Source: Sinorhizobium sp. 8-89
GTDB taxonomy: Bacteria > Pseudomonadota > Alphaproteobacteria > Rhizobiales > Rhizobiaceae
Reading direction: 5' to 3'
DNA length: 64,000 nt
NCBI RefSeq assembly: GCF_030124325.1
Contig: NZ_JASKLR010000003.1
Coordinates: 248,001 to 312,000, forward strand
The notes under the pieces are model-generated. The model searched no databases. It saw nothing but the letters and a program-made list of their open reading frames with translations, and had not been told where the DNA came from. Numbering within the stretch: position 1 is the first letter of the stretch; every line of letters begins with the position of its first letter. A program made the position numbers and the translations under genes. This document shows positions 17,665-27,127 of this stretch, piece after piece.

Positions 17665-18570
17665 TTATTTCTGCGGGCGTCCAATCTTAGCCGCCAGATC
17701 GAGGAACGCCCGCAGTTTGGGCTGGGTCTGGGCCTTGGCAGGAAAATAGATGAAGAGGCCTGGCGAGGTCGGCAAGTAGGCCTGGAGCACGCGTTCGAGA
17801 CGCCCGGTTGCGATTGCCTCGCGGACCGACGGCTCGGGCAGATAGGCGAGGCCGACGCCGGCCTCCGCCAAGTCAACGAGCAGCAGGAAGTCGTCGACGG
17901 TGAGCCCGCCCGGCGCGTTGACGGAGAAATCGCGCCCCTCGCGCTCGAACTCCCAGCGATAGATCGTGCCCGAAGTAGGATAGCGATAGCGGATCGCCTC
18001 GTGGTGCGTCAGTTCCTCCGGCGTTGCCGGTCGGCCCCTCTTGGCGAAATAGGACGGTGCGCCGACCACGGCCCAGGTAATGTCAGGGGTCAGCCTGACG
18101 GCGATCATATCCTTTTCTACGGCCTCACCGATGCGGATACCGGCATCGAAGCGGCGTTCGGTGATATCGATCGCCGCGTCATCGATCGAGATTTCCACGG
18201 ACACATCCGGATAACCCTGCCGGAAGCGCGGTAGCAGCGGCATCAGGACCAGCGGGATTGCCATGCGCGGAGCGGTCAGGCGCAGGTTGCCGATCGGGCG
18301 GTCGCGAAAACCGCCCAGCAGATCATAGGCCTCGGCGATCTCGGACACCGCCGGGCGCACGCGCAGGAGGAATGAGCTGCCTGCTTCCGTCAGCGCCACG
18401 CGCCGCGTTGTTCGGACGAAAAGCTGAACGCCAAGCCGGCTCTCGAGCGCCTTGATCGTCTGGCTGACGGCATTCGGCGTAACGCCGAGCGTGGCTGCGG
18501 CGACGGTGAAGCTGCTATGCTCCGCTACCGCCAGAAACTCCGTCAATCCGCTGAAGGCGTCGGTCGTCAC
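17665..18570 (-). CDS. LysR-family transcriptional regulator
   Basis: A 301-residue LysR regulator. The winged HTH (FLAVAEHSSFTVAAATLGVTPNAVSQTIKALESRLGVQLFVRTTRRVALTEAG region, given in parts) occupies residues 10-62, and the LysR substrate-binding domain follows (GNLRLTAPRMAIPL). It is divergent from an aldo/keto reductase gene across 76 bases that hold a perfect palindrome, so it probably controls that gene and itself. The effector is unknown. Confidence 0.93.
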   Translation of the reverse strand: MTTDAFSGLTEFLAVAEHSSFTVAAATLGVTPNAVSQTIKALESRLGVQLFVRTTRRVALTEAGSSFLLRVRPAVSEIAEAYDLLGGFRDRPIGNLRLTAPRMAIPLVLMPLLPRFRQGYPDVSVEISIDDAAIDITERRFDAGIRIGEAVEKDMIAVRLTPDITWAVVGAPSYFAKRGRPATPEELTHHEAIRYRYPTSGTIYRWEFEREGRDFSVNAPGGLTVDDFLLLVDLAEAGVGLAYLPEPSVREAIATGRLERVLQAYLPTSPGLFIYFPAKAQTQPKLRAFLDLAAKIGRPQK

Positions 18571-18582
18571 TTGTTTCCGCTA

Positions 18583-18603
18583 TTATGAAGCCTTTCTTCA
18601 TAA
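18583..18603. promoter_or_regulatory. Candidate LysR operator
   Basis: TTATGAAG-CCTTT-CTTCATAA is a perfect 8-base inverted repeat with a 5-base spacer, midway between the divergent LysR and aldo/keto reductase genes. Its size and position fit a LysR recognition site. Confidence 0.65.
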
Positions 18604-18646
18604 CCTTTACAGTTGACGCCTATTTTCCGCAATAATTCGATTTGCC

Positions 18647-19666
18647 ATGATCAATACCGGTCTCGTGGTTTCGCGCCTCGCATTCGGCGCCATGACCTTC
18701 ACGGCGGGCGACCGTAGCCTCGGCGCCGTCTACAAGACGGATGCGGAGGCCGCAGCTGTTCTTGTTGGCAGGGCGCTCGACGCCGGAATCAACTTTTTCG
18801 ACACGGCCGATGCGTACGCCTCAGGTCAATCGGAGCGCATTCTCGGCGAGGCGCTCAGGACACGCCGCGACGAGGTGGTGATCGCGACCAAGGTCGGATT
18901 TCGCAGCGGCACGCCGCTGACGCAGGCCGGACTCTCTCGCCGCCACATTCTCTGGTCCGTGGACCAGAGCCTGAAGCGCCTCGGCACCGATTGGATCGAC
19001 GTCTACATCGTTCACAAGGAGGATCCCTATACGCCGCTCGAAGAGACACTGTCGGCGTTGGACGAGGTCGTCCGCTCGGGAAAGGTGCGCTACATCGGCT
19101 TCTCGAACTGGTCGGCCTGGAAGGTCGCCGCAGCGTTGGAAATCCAGAAGGCCAGCGGCCTCGCGCGCTTCACGCACGGACAGATGCATTACTCTCTTCT
19201 CGGCCGCGATGTGGAGCGCGACGTAATCCCGATGATGCAGCGCTACGGCCTGGGGCTGACGGTGTGGAGCCCGCTCGCCGCGGGCTTCCTCTCGGGCAAA
19301 TACACCCGCGACAATCTCGGCGATCCGGACAATCGCTACTCCGGCTTCGACATTCTGCCTTTCGACAAGGAACACGGCTTCCGTCTCGTGGAGCGCATGC
19401 GCACAATCGCCGACGCGCATGGGGCAAGCGTCGCGCAGGTGGCGATTTCCTGGCTGCTGGCGAAGAATGCGGTGACGAGCGTGCTGCTCGGCGCCTCCAA
19501 GCTGCATCAGCTTGAAGACAATCTCGGCGCCGCCGAGCTTGCTTTATCGGAAGGCGAACTGTCGGCGCTCGACGCCGAAACCGTCCCCGCCCCAGTGTAT
19601 CCGAACTGGTTCATCGACAATCTTGCCGATCAGCCTGTGGCGCAGGTTTTGGGAAAAAGCCGTTAG
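18647..19666 (+). CDS. Aldo/keto reductase
   Basis: A 339-residue NADPH-dependent oxidoreductase with a TIM-barrel fold. Motifs: LDAGINFFDTADAYASGQSE (catalytic Asp and Tyr), EVVIATKVGF with the Lys, and YIVHKEDPYTPLEETLSALD with the His. KVRYIGFSNWSAW and PLAAGFLSGKY follow. The protein starts at MINTGLVVSRLAFGAMTF, a few residues shorter than the usual MKYRxLGxTGL start. The upstream in-frame sequence does not restore that start. It is likely under the divergent LysR regulator. The substrate is unknown. Confidence 0.92.
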   Translation: MINTGLVVSRLAFGAMTFTAGDRSLGAVYKTDAEAAAVLVGRALDAGINFFDTADAYASGQSERILGEALRTRRDEVVIATKVGFRSGTPLTQAGLSRRHILWSVDQSLKRLGTDWIDVYIVHKEDPYTPLEETLSALDEVVRSGKVRYIGFSNWSAWKVAAALEIQKASGLARFTHGQMHYSLLGRDVERDVIPMMQRYGLGLTVWSPLAAGFLSGKYTRDNLGDPDNRYSGFDILPFDKEHGFRLVERMRTIADAHGASVAQVAISWLLAKNAVTSVLLGASKLHQLEDNLGAAELALSEGELSALDAETVPAPVYPNWFIDNLADQPVAQVLGKSR

Positions 19667-19728
19667 GCTGCAGAAAAACGCCGGCGCTTGCGGCGCCGGA
19701 TACATTTTCCGCTCCCGAGTAATCGATC

Positions 19729-20661
<933 letters not shown>

Positions 20662-20874
20662 TGACGGTCCGCCTTGAGCTGGCGCGGCCACCGTCCGGGT
20701 GCAGTCCGGGGCGGCTTTTTCCGCGCGAAATCCGTGAGCCATTCCGATCGCGGGCAATCTTTACGGAGGGCCGCTATTCAGAGCTGATCGGCCGCTTTTT
20801 AGCGTCCCTGAACTCGAATGCAAGTGGGAATGCTGCGGCGCAAAGGCCATTCTCCTAAAAACTTTGCGTCAACT

Positions 20875-20990
20875 GGCCAAGATCACGATGATTATGGGTC
20901 GACCGACCCAGAATCATAGATCGTGATCGGTTCTCGCAAGTCGGAGCCGGATGCGGGCGGAAAACCGCGCGCTTTTCCTCATCCCGCTTT
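20875..20990. repeat. Intergenic palindromic repeat, family 2
   Basis: First stem: GATCACGATGATTATGGGTC facing GACCCAGAATCATAGATCGT. The second part GGAGCCGGATGCGGGCGGAAA faces CGCTTTTCCTCATCCCGC (arms shown in pieces). The same two-part layout recurs at 57134-57236. It overlaps the 3' end of the lipoprotein gene by 12 bases. Confidence 0.8.
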
Positions 20991-21836
20991 GGATTGCCGC
21001 CAATCGAGATAGGCCCTGATCGTTTTGGTGGCGATTGCCTGCATAGTTTCCGGCGGAACCGCGCTCCAGGGCTCGGCCGCGGTGCTCCCGACAGTATCCT
21101 GTCCCTGAATACGGTGCAGGCGGTTGCCGCTGCCATCGAGAATGTCCCAGACATAGACGACCGTCGTTTTCCCGCCGTCGTTGAGCGCCGAAAAATAGCC
21201 CTTCAGGATGTGCTCGCTGGTCGCGTCCGCGGAGCCTTTGATCGCCAGCCCCTGCGCACGGGCATCGGCTCCGAGCTGCTTCGAAAGCGGGGTCACCGCC
21301 TGGACCGGTGCGCCTATGATCGGCAGGAACCGAATGCCGCCCGAGCCGGACGTTGCCGCGGCGGGCGGCGCGGCGGCGGCCTGCTCTGGCTCTTCCGGAG
21401 TCGCAGCGGCAGCCTCCGCCGGGGCCGATTGCTGCCGGACCTCTTCGGCTTCAGGCATCGCATTGGCTTCGGGCATCGCGTTGGCGTGAGGCATTGTATT
21501 CTGGATCGGCGTTTCGCCTTGGGCGAGGCGGTTTGCCTGGGCGTCGAGCGTGCCGGCAGGATCCGTATAGGTGGCGTCGCCCGTGACATATTGCGTCGGC
21601 GGGCCGGAGATGTTCGGCTGTGCGGAAAAGGCGGCCGTGCGGCTTGGCGGCACGCTTTGTACCGGAACGATGGCCGTTTGTGTGGACATGGTGTCGAGAT
21701 CGGATTGCGTCACCGGCGGGGAACGGAATGTCCCTCCGCCCACGTCCACCTGCGGTATCAGCACATCCGTGCTGTTGCAGGCTGCAAGTGCTGTTGCAAG
21801 ACCAAGGCTTGCGATAGGCATGATCGGTTTACGCAT
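20979..21836 (-). CDS. Lipoprotein with low-complexity middle region
   Basis: A 285-residue protein with a type-II signal and lipobox (LGLATALAAC, Cys near residue 20), so it should be lipidated and anchored in the envelope. Residues about 105-165 are rich in Ala, Pro, Glu and Gln, with short NAMPEA repeats. The C-terminal 120 residues (LSKQLGADARAQGLAIKGS, LKGYFSALNDGGKTTVVYVWDILD) look folded and enzyme-free. The function is not recognised. ATG at 21836 is preferred to GTG at 21845. The end of the gene runs into a family-2 repeat. Confidence 0.85.
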   Translation of the reverse strand: MRKPIMPIASLGLATALAACNSTDVLIPQVDVGGGTFRSPPVTQSDLDTMSTQTAIVPVQSVPPSRTAAFSAQPNISGPPTQYVTGDATYTDPAGTLDAQANRLAQGETPIQNTMPHANAMPEANAMPEAEEVRQQSAPAEAAAATPEEPEQAAAAPPAAATSGSGGIRFLPIIGAPVQAVTPLSKQLGADARAQGLAIKGSADATSEHILKGYFSALNDGGKTTVVYVWDILDGSGNRLHRIQGQDTVGSTAAEPWSAVPPETMQAIATKTIRAYLDWRQSKAG

Positions 21837-21865
21837 CGTTCCCACCGTCCGTCTCGACTCTAACA

Positions 21866-21917
21866 GTTGGAGCGGGATGGGTCGGAAAACCGCTTTCGCA
21901 CTTCCTCATCCCGTTCC
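21866..21917. repeat. Short family-2 repeat
   Basis: GGAGCGGGATGGGTCGG faces CTTCCTCATCCCGTTCC across AAAACCGCTTTCGCA. It corresponds to the second half of the family-2 element. Confidence 0.7.
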
Positions 21918-21985
21918 GGCTCGCGGCGGTTCTATGAAGCCGTCGCCGTTCGTCCGTCTCGGTCGGGGATCATAGGCGGATTTCC

Positions 21986-23137
21986 TTACGCAGAAATGAA
22001 GTCCAGTCCGTAGCGTGAGAGCGCGCGCGGCGTATCCGGTGTCGTAAGATAGGTCTGGCCGAGGGTCATGGCCGTGCCGGTATCGGAATCCATGATGATC
22101 ATGTGCACGAACAGCGACATGTCCGACTCTATCTCCTGGGGGTTGCCGACATGGAACATCTGGTGCTCCATCCAGGAGGGCGAAAAGCGCGCGCCGAGCG
22201 AATATCCGCAGGCGTTCAGCCGGTGGCGGGCGAGGCCGCGTTCGTCCATGATCCTGGCGTGGACGTCGAAGACTGTGCCAAAAGTATTGCCGGGCCGGAG
22301 CACCATTTCGATCGCCTGGATTGTCTCGCGGCAGGCGCTGTAAAGCTCGCGGTGGCGGTTGCTCGGCTCGCCGATCACGACTGTGCGCATCATAGCCGCA
22401 TGGTAGTGGGCGCTGACGCCTGCCCATTCAAGGGTCAGCTGGTCGTTGGCGTCGAGTGTGCGCCGGCCCGATTTGTAGCGGCAGAGCAGGGCGTCGGCAC
22501 CCGAGCCGATGATGAACTCGTTGGCCGGATAGTCGCCGCCGCCCGCAAAGATCGCGCCCTGCATGGCCGCGAGAATATCGGCCTCGCTGCCGCCCGGCCG
22601 GATCAGTGGCAAGGCCGCCTCAAGCGCGTCGTCGGCGAGGCTCGCGGCCTTTTCGACATAGGCGATTTCCGCGGGGCTCTTGATCAGGCGAAGGCGGCTT
22701 ACAAGCAAGGAGGCATCGATCATTTCGCCGAAATTGGCGAGTTGATGGTCCAGAAGCCGGGCTGTCCGGCCGGTCATGCCATGGGTGTCGTATTCAACGC
22801 CGATGCGGCAGCCGAGAAGATCGAGTTCGCTGAGGAGATTCTTGAGATCCATGGCCGGATCGGCGTTGACCCGGTCCACCCAGATCTCGATGCGTTCTAT
22901 ATTCGAGGTATGGCGGGCCTGGCGCAGGTCGGCCGAGCGGGTGAGCAGCACCATCGAGCCGTCCTTCTTGACGACCAGCGTCTGGAAGAAGCAATAGCCG
23001 AAGGTGTCGTATCCCGTCAGCCAGTACATGCTCTCCTGGGCAAAGAGCAGTAGCGCATCGAGCTTCTCTTCCTGCATCCTCGCCGTAAGCCGCGCAAGGC
23101 GGACCGCATATTCCTCTGCCGCAAAGTGAAGCGCCAT
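21986..23137 (-). CDS. M24-family peptidase (Xaa-Pro aminopeptidase/creatinase-like)
   Basis: A 383-residue pita-bread-fold protein: an N-terminal creatinase-type domain (ARMQEEKLDALLLFAQESMYWLTGY, in part), then the M24 catalytic domain from SPAEIAYVEKAASLADDALE. Several canonical metal ligands are not obvious: where active enzymes show D..G....D, this reads LTLEWAGVSAHYHAAMMRT. Activity may therefore differ, as in proteins using the fold for C-N hydrolysis. The ATG at 23137 begins one base after the pgeF stop, so it is the second gene of that operon. Confidence 0.85.
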   Translation of the reverse strand: MALHFAAEEYAVRLARLTARMQEEKLDALLLFAQESMYWLTGYDTFGYCFFQTLVVKKDGSMVLLTRSADLRQARHTSNIERIEIWVDRVNADPAMDLKNLLSELDLLGCRIGVEYDTHGMTGRTARLLDHQLANFGEMIDASLLVSRLRLIKSPAEIAYVEKAASLADDALEAALPLIRPGGSEADILAAMQGAIFAGGGDYPANEFIIGSGADALLCRYKSGRRTLDANDQLTLEWAGVSAHYHAAMMRTVVIGEPSNRHRELYSACRETIQAIEMVLRPGNTFGTVFDVHARIMDERGLARHRLNACGYSLGARFSPSWMEHQMFHVGNPQEIESDMSLFVHMIIMDSDTGTAMTLGQTYLTTPDTPRALSRYGLDFISA

Positions 23138-23138
23138 C

Positions 23139-23933
23139 TCAAACCTCCCGTATGCAGATCGCCGACATCTGCCGGCCGTAGTCTGGCTCCTGTCTGTGCG
23201 TCGTGCGCCGATAGGAAAAGAAACGGTCCTCGTCCGCATAGGTGCAGATGTCGAGGTTTTCCGCCGTCACGCCGGCTTCCGTCAGTCGTCGGATGGTCAG
23301 TCCCGGCAGGTCGAACATGGCATGACCGTTCCGTCCGGAAGGGCTGAAGAAAGATGCGTTATCCTTGTCGGCGGCAAGGAACCGCTCGACGAATTCGGCT
23401 CCCACCTCATAATGTGTCCGGCTGATCGACGGACCGAGGCAGGCGATGATCCGCTCACGGCGCGCGCCGAGCGAAATCATCGCCTCGATGGTGCTTTCAA
23501 GAATGCCGCCGAGGGCGCCTTTCCAGCCGGCATGGGCCGCACCGATCACGCCGGCTTGCGGATCGCTGAAGAGGACAGGGCCGCAATCGGCCGAAAGAAC
23601 GCCGAGCACGATGCCGGGGGTCGCGGTCACCAGCGCGTCGGCGTCGGGACGCGCGCCGTCATAGCTGCCGTCGACGACGAGGACGTCCGGCGAGTGGATC
23701 TGGTGGACGGTTGCAAGGCGCCGCGGTTCGGCATCAAACCAGCGGGCGACCCGGGCACGGTTCTCGCCGACGCGCTCGCGGTCGTCATTCGAACCGAGGC
23801 CGACATTGAGGCCGCGATAGATGCCTTCGGAAACGCCGCCCTTGCGCGTGAAATAGCCGTGTGCGATCGCCGGTCCCGCCTTGGCGCTGAAGAGCGGACT
23901 CTGAACCGGGGAAAGCGAGGCATCGTCCTGCAT
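23139..23933 (-). CDS. pgeF: Peptidoglycan editing factor PgeF (laccase domain)
   Basis: A 264-residue multicopper-oxidase-like domain protein (formerly YfiH/DUF152). Motifs: HGYFTRKGGVSEGIYRGLNVG, TVHQIHSPDVLVVD, VLSADCGPVLFSDP with the conserved Cys, and IGAAHAGWKGALGGI with the His. The family removes mis-incorporated residues from peptidoglycan precursors or acts on purine nucleosides. It is cytoplasmic and followed directly by the M24 peptidase gene. A family-1 repeat separates it from midA upstream. Confidence 0.94.
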   Translation of the reverse strand: MQDDASLSPVQSPLFSAKAGPAIAHGYFTRKGGVSEGIYRGLNVGLGSNDDRERVGENRARVARWFDAEPRRLATVHQIHSPDVLVVDGSYDGARPDADALVTATPGIVLGVLSADCGPVLFSDPQAGVIGAAHAGWKGALGGILESTIEAMISLGARRERIIACLGPSISRTHYEVGAEFVERFLAADKDNASFFSPSGRNGHAMFDLPGLTIRRLTEAGVTAENLDICTYADEDRFFSYRRTTHRQEPDYGRQMSAICIREV

Positions 23934-24069
23934 CGGTGTTCTCGCCCTTGTGATTCTAAGGTTTCATTGGAAATGAGGGCGCGTCGCGGCCCGGTGATTT
24001 GCGGCTGATTTGCCGGCGCGATGTTGACGCGGCATGCCGATACTGTCAATCGCCGAACCGCTGCCGGCT

Positions 24070-24172
24070 TGCTCCATATTCCCTTAAATCGAAACCGATA
24101 TGAGGATGAAACCTGCAACAATTCAACGTGCTACCGCGAGCTTCGGGCGTCTGAAAAGCAGGGCGCCGCAGA
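24070..24172. repeat. Degenerate family-1 repeat
   Basis: GCTCCATATTCCCTTAAATCG, CAACAATTCAACGTGCTACCGCG in pieces, then GGGCGTCTGAAAAGCAGGGCGCC follow the family-1 order, but with many mismatches and no perfect stem. It lies between pgeF and midA. Confidence 0.65.
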
Positions 24173-24182
24173 AAGCGGATCG

Positions 24183-25286
24183 TCACTGCGCCTTTTTCTG
24201 GAAGGGTGCCAGCGTGACTTCGGGACTGCTGACTGCCAGCACCTTGAACAGCTCGCCCATCTTGCCGGAACCTGAGCCCGCGAGCCGTTCGACGGCAGAG
24301 CGAATACCTTCCTGCATCAGCGTGTCCTTGCCGCGGCCGAGTGCCGCGGCGCGCTCGAGGAGGCCAAGGCCGATGAGAAAATCCCCCTGGTAGGCAAGGC
24401 CGTTGACCTGCACTCCTTCCATTTCGGCGCGATGGGCAAGCTGCTCGAAATCGACGTGGCTCGTGAGATCCGCCCGGCCGGGATTGGCGAGCGGAGGATC
24501 GTAGCGATGTTCGCGGACCGCCTGCAGCGTGTCCCCGTAGCCGGTCGCCAGATGTCCGTAGTCGATGATGATCGCCGTGCCGCCGCCGGCGCGGAGGCGC
24601 TCGCAGAGTGCGGCCATGACGGCATCGCGCGCGGGGGCGATCTCGAAAATCGTGCCTTCGCCAAGGGATTGCGCCGGCGACGGCAGAAACGACGGATCGA
24701 TGCCAGCGACACCCGCTGCAAAGGTCAATTCGCCACCCGCATCGAGGCCTACCATGCGCTCGCGGAATCCCTGCGTCGTGTGCACGAATTGCCGGATGGG
24801 GATAGCGTCGAAAAGCTCGTTTGCCGCGAGCAGGAGAAAGCCTGCGGGCAAGGTTTCGAAGCTCGCGTGCCAATGAATCTTGCCTTCGTGGTCCGCGAGC
24901 GTTTCGGCCTGCACCTTCTGCAGGCGCTCGCTTGTCTCGACGAGATGCACGCTTCCAGACTGATAAAGATCTGGCGCAAGGCGACGGATGACGCGCAGCA
25001 TATCGGACATCATAGTGCCTCGGCCGGGGCCGATCTCGGCGATGATCGCGGGCTCGGGGCAACCGTGCTGCTGCCACGCATGCACCAGGAAGATGCCGAT
25101 CATCTCGCCGAAAAGCTGGCTGATCTCCGGCGCGGTGGTGAAATCGCCGGCCCGGCCGAAGGGCTCGCGCGTGCGGTAGTAGCCGTGCTGCGGATCGGCG
25201 AGGCAGAGGGAAAAATAGTCGGTGACGCTGATCGGCCCGTTGGCCTTGATCAGGGACTTGATCTTGTCGGCGAGAGGATTCGTCAT
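24183..25286 (-). CDS. SAM-dependent protein arginine methyltransferase, MidA/NDUFAF7 family (DUF185)
   Basis: A 367-residue class I methyltransferase of the MidA/NDUFAF7 family. Blocks: ISVTDYFSLCLADPQHGYY, REPFGRAGDFTTAPEISQLFGE, the SAM site IIAEIGPGRGTMMSDMLR, LLAANELFDAIPIRQFV, and IIIDYGHLATG. In mitochondria the homologue methylates an arginine of complex I subunit NDUFS2. The bacterial role is probably similar but unproven. It starts 12 bases after the lgt stop, so the two are co-transcribed. Confidence 0.94.
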   Translation of the reverse strand: MTNPLADKIKSLIKANGPISVTDYFSLCLADPQHGYYRTREPFGRAGDFTTAPEISQLFGEMIGIFLVHAWQQHGCPEPAIIAEIGPGRGTMMSDMLRVIRRLAPDLYQSGSVHLVETSERLQKVQAETLADHEGKIHWHASFETLPAGFLLLAANELFDAIPIRQFVHTTQGFRERMVGLDAGGELTFAAGVAGIDPSFLPSPAQSLGEGTIFEIAPARDAVMAALCERLRAGGGTAIIIDYGHLATGYGDTLQAVREHRYDPPLANPGRADLTSHVDFEQLAHRAEMEGVQVNGLAYQGDFLIGLGLLERAAALGRGKDTLMQEGIRSAVERLAGSGSGKMGELFKVLAVSSPEVTLAPFQKKAQ

Positions 25287-25298
25287 GCACCCGTCCAG

Positions 25299-26183
25299 TT
25301 ATGCGGTCGCTGCCGCCGCCCGGCGTGCGCGCGCGATCGCCCATATGCCTGCGAGCGCCATCGGCAGTGAAAGCACCATGCCCATGGTCAGCCAGCCGCC
25401 GGCCAGATAGCCGATCTGAGCGTCCGGTTCGCGGAAGAATTCGACAAAAATGCGGCTTGCGGCATAGCCGCAGACGAATATGCCGCAGATCAGCCCGGGT
25501 ATCTTCAACGCCTTGCGGCGATAGACGAAATAGCCAAGCACCAGAAGGAGCAGAACGCCTTCGAGCGCCGCCTCGTAGAGTTGGCTCGGATGGCGGGCGA
25601 AGGGGCCGCCAGTCGGAAAGACCATTGCCCAGGGCATCGAGGACAGGCGTCCCCAGAGCTCGCCATTGATGAAGTTGGCGATGCGGCCGAAGAACAGGCC
25701 GATCGGCACCACGGTGGCGACGACGTCGAACAGGCTCCAGACCGCAATGTCGTTTCGCCGAGCGAAGACGATGATCGCGAGTGTCGTGCCGAGAAGGCCG
25801 CCATGGAACGACATGCCGCCGTTCCAGATTTCGATGGCGCGGATCGGATCCTGCAGAACAGAGCCCAGGTCGTAGAAGAGGATGTAGCCGATGCGTCCGC
25901 CAAGCACGATGCCGGCAGCGGCCCAGAGCAGGAAATCGTCGAGCTGCGTCAGATTGAAGGCCGGGGTATCGTTGCGCCAGAGCGAAGCGTTCTGGATGAT
26001 GCGGCGCGCATAGAGCCAGCCGAGGAGTATGCCCGCGACGTAGGCGAGGCCGTACCAATGGATGGCAAGCGGCCCGATCGTGAAGATGACGGGGTCGATT
26101 TCCGGGAAAGGGAGGATGGCGAGGCGGGTGGCGATTGTTTCCAAGGTCTTGTCTCGTGCCGGCCGGTTGTTTTGGCGGAACAT
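25299..26183 (-). CDS. lgt: Prolipoprotein diacylglyceryl transferase
   Basis: A polytopic inner-membrane enzyme, about 294 residues from ATG 26183, that transfers diacylglycerol from phosphatidylglycerol to lipobox cysteines. Motifs: [16 protein letters not shown], the Lgt signature around [11 protein letters not shown] and [11 protein letters not shown], and [13 protein letters not shown]. Seven membrane segments are expected. The start is uncertain: a TTG at 26144 would give [16 protein letters not shown], the family's common N-terminus and length (281). Its substrates in this window include the lipoproteins at 20979 and 58681. Confidence 0.94.
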   Translation of the reverse strand: MFRQNNRPARDKTLETIATRLAILPFPEIDPVIFTIGPLAIHWYGLAYVAGILLGWLYARRIIQNASLWRNDTPAFNLTQLDDFLLWAAAGIVLGGRIGYILFYDLGSVLQDPIRAIEIWNGGMSFHGGLLGTTLAIIVFARRNDIAVWSLFDVVATVVPIGLFFGRIANFINGELWGRLSSMPWAMVFPTGGPFARHPSQLYEAALEGVLLLLVLGYFVYRRKALKIPGLICGIFVCGYAASRIFVEFFREPDAQIGYLAGGWLTMGMVLSLPMALAGIWAIARARRAAAATA

Positions 26184-26330
26184 GGCGATCGAAATCGGGC
26201 GGGTCAAGCCGGCGGGTGCCGGTCCGTGATCCCGCTGCCGTCTTATTTTTCTTGCATCCTTCCGCCGACGATCCTACCTGAATTTCAAGACCGCGCTGCT
26301 ACGCGCGATGCTGAAATGGAGATCTGGACG

Positions 26331-26597
26331 ATGAGCACTGGAGCCAACCGCATTCTGGACGATTTTGCCAAGCTGATGACCGATGCGGCGGGCGCCGCCC
26401 AAGGCGTGCGACGCGAGGTCGAAACGGCTTTCCGCGCACAGGCCGAAAGCTGGCTGAATTCGCTCGATGTCGTCAAGCGCGAGGAATTCGAGGCCATCAA
26501 GGAGATGGCCGTCAAGGCACGCGAGGAAAACGACGCGCTGCTTGCCCGCATCGAAGCGCTGGAAGCGCGCCTCGCGGAGACCGGAAACATAAAGTAA
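26331..26597 (+). CDS. ubiK: UbiK-family accessory factor (BMFP/YqiC)
   Basis: An 88-residue helical protein of the BMFP/UbiK family: ILDDFAKLMTDAAGAAQGVRREVE, then a C-terminal coiled coil (REENDALLARIEALEARLAE). UbiK assists assembly of ubiquinone biosynthesis enzymes in the cytoplasm and binds membranes. Longer frames start at 25581, opposite lgt, and were rejected because they shadow lgt. It is divergent from lgt, and a hairpin follows the stop. Confidence 0.88.
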   Translation: MSTGANRILDDFAKLMTDAAGAAQGVRREVETAFRAQAESWLNSLDVVKREEFEAIKEMAVKAREENDALLARIEALEARLAETGNIK

Positions 26598-26602
26598 GAC
26601 CT

Positions 26603-26628
26603 GCAGAACCGCGCTTGCGCGGTTCTGC
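26603..26628 (+). terminator. Hairpin after ubiK
   Basis: GCAGAACCGCGC pairs perfectly with GCGCGGTTCTGC across TT. There is no T run, so termination strength is doubtful. Confidence 0.55.
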
Positions 26629-26696
26629 TCGCTTCACCTTCGGCCGAATTGAAGCGAGCGACGATGACGGCACCGTTTCCGACGGGTTTCCGTTTG

Positions 26697-26797
26697 CTGA
26701 TGATTCCTTAATCGGTTCCGACTGATACCATGATCGGCAATTCAAAGTGTTACGGCGACCGTTGCGCGTCCGAGAGGATGCATGGCGCGCTAGGGTT
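26697..26797. repeat. Diverged family-1 repeat
   Basis: CTGATGATTCCTTAATCGG, ATCGGCAATTCAAAGTGTTA and GCGCGTCCGAGAGGATGC occur in family-1 order. The second stem is well kept and the first is degraded. Confidence 0.75.
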
Positions 26798-26828
26798 AAT
26801 AAAATCTCGAAAGTTTTCCACCTGTGGA

Positions 26829-26948
26829 CACTGCCAAAAAATCCTTATGGCAGAGTCGTTTATGCACCTGCGCTGAATCAAAATCACAACGCGGCCCTCG
26901 TTCTTCGCCGCAATTTTTCGCCTGAGGGGCTGGCAGGCTGACTCTGCC
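26829..26948 (+). other. Structured region, candidate small RNA or leader
   Basis: GGCAGAGTC (26849-26857) and GACTCTGCC (26940-26948) form a perfect 9-base closing stem around an 82-base interior. An overlapping local hairpin CTGCCA...TGGCAG (26831-26853) is mutually exclusive with it. The alternative pairing suggests a folded transcript; no known RNA family was recognised and the strand is assumed. Confidence 0.35.
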
Positions 26949-27127
26949 GTTATACACTGATTTTAAATGATGATTCGAAACGGATCACGTAAGCTCCGGG
27001 CAGGGTAAGTAAGCCAGGATGGCCGTGCGTCCAGCAATCATAGTGTGTCCGTATCTGGTATTGGGTTTGCAGCGTTGCGTTTTGTGAGCGCGATCATGCA
27101 CGCCTGTGCCGCACCGTAGGGTGATGC

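Larger units (their letters stand above)
26598..27127. other. Gene-free region between ubiK and ybjN-like gene
   Basis: The 530 bases contain a hairpin after ubiK, a family-1 repeat, and a structured AT-richer stretch (26829-26948) described separately. The rest presumably holds the promoter of the ybjN-proC operon. No protein-coding frame is credible. Confidence 0.6.

Noticed and set aside
24046..26058. Open frame of 670 residues on the minus strand
   Set aside because: It is the third frame of midA and lgt; its Arg/Pro/His-rich composition is typical of a shadow frame.
26813..26832. Possible DnaA box or origin element
   Set aside because: TTTTCCACC and TGTGGACAC each differ from the DnaA consensus at two positions, and there is no cluster or nearby dnaA, dnaN or hemE.
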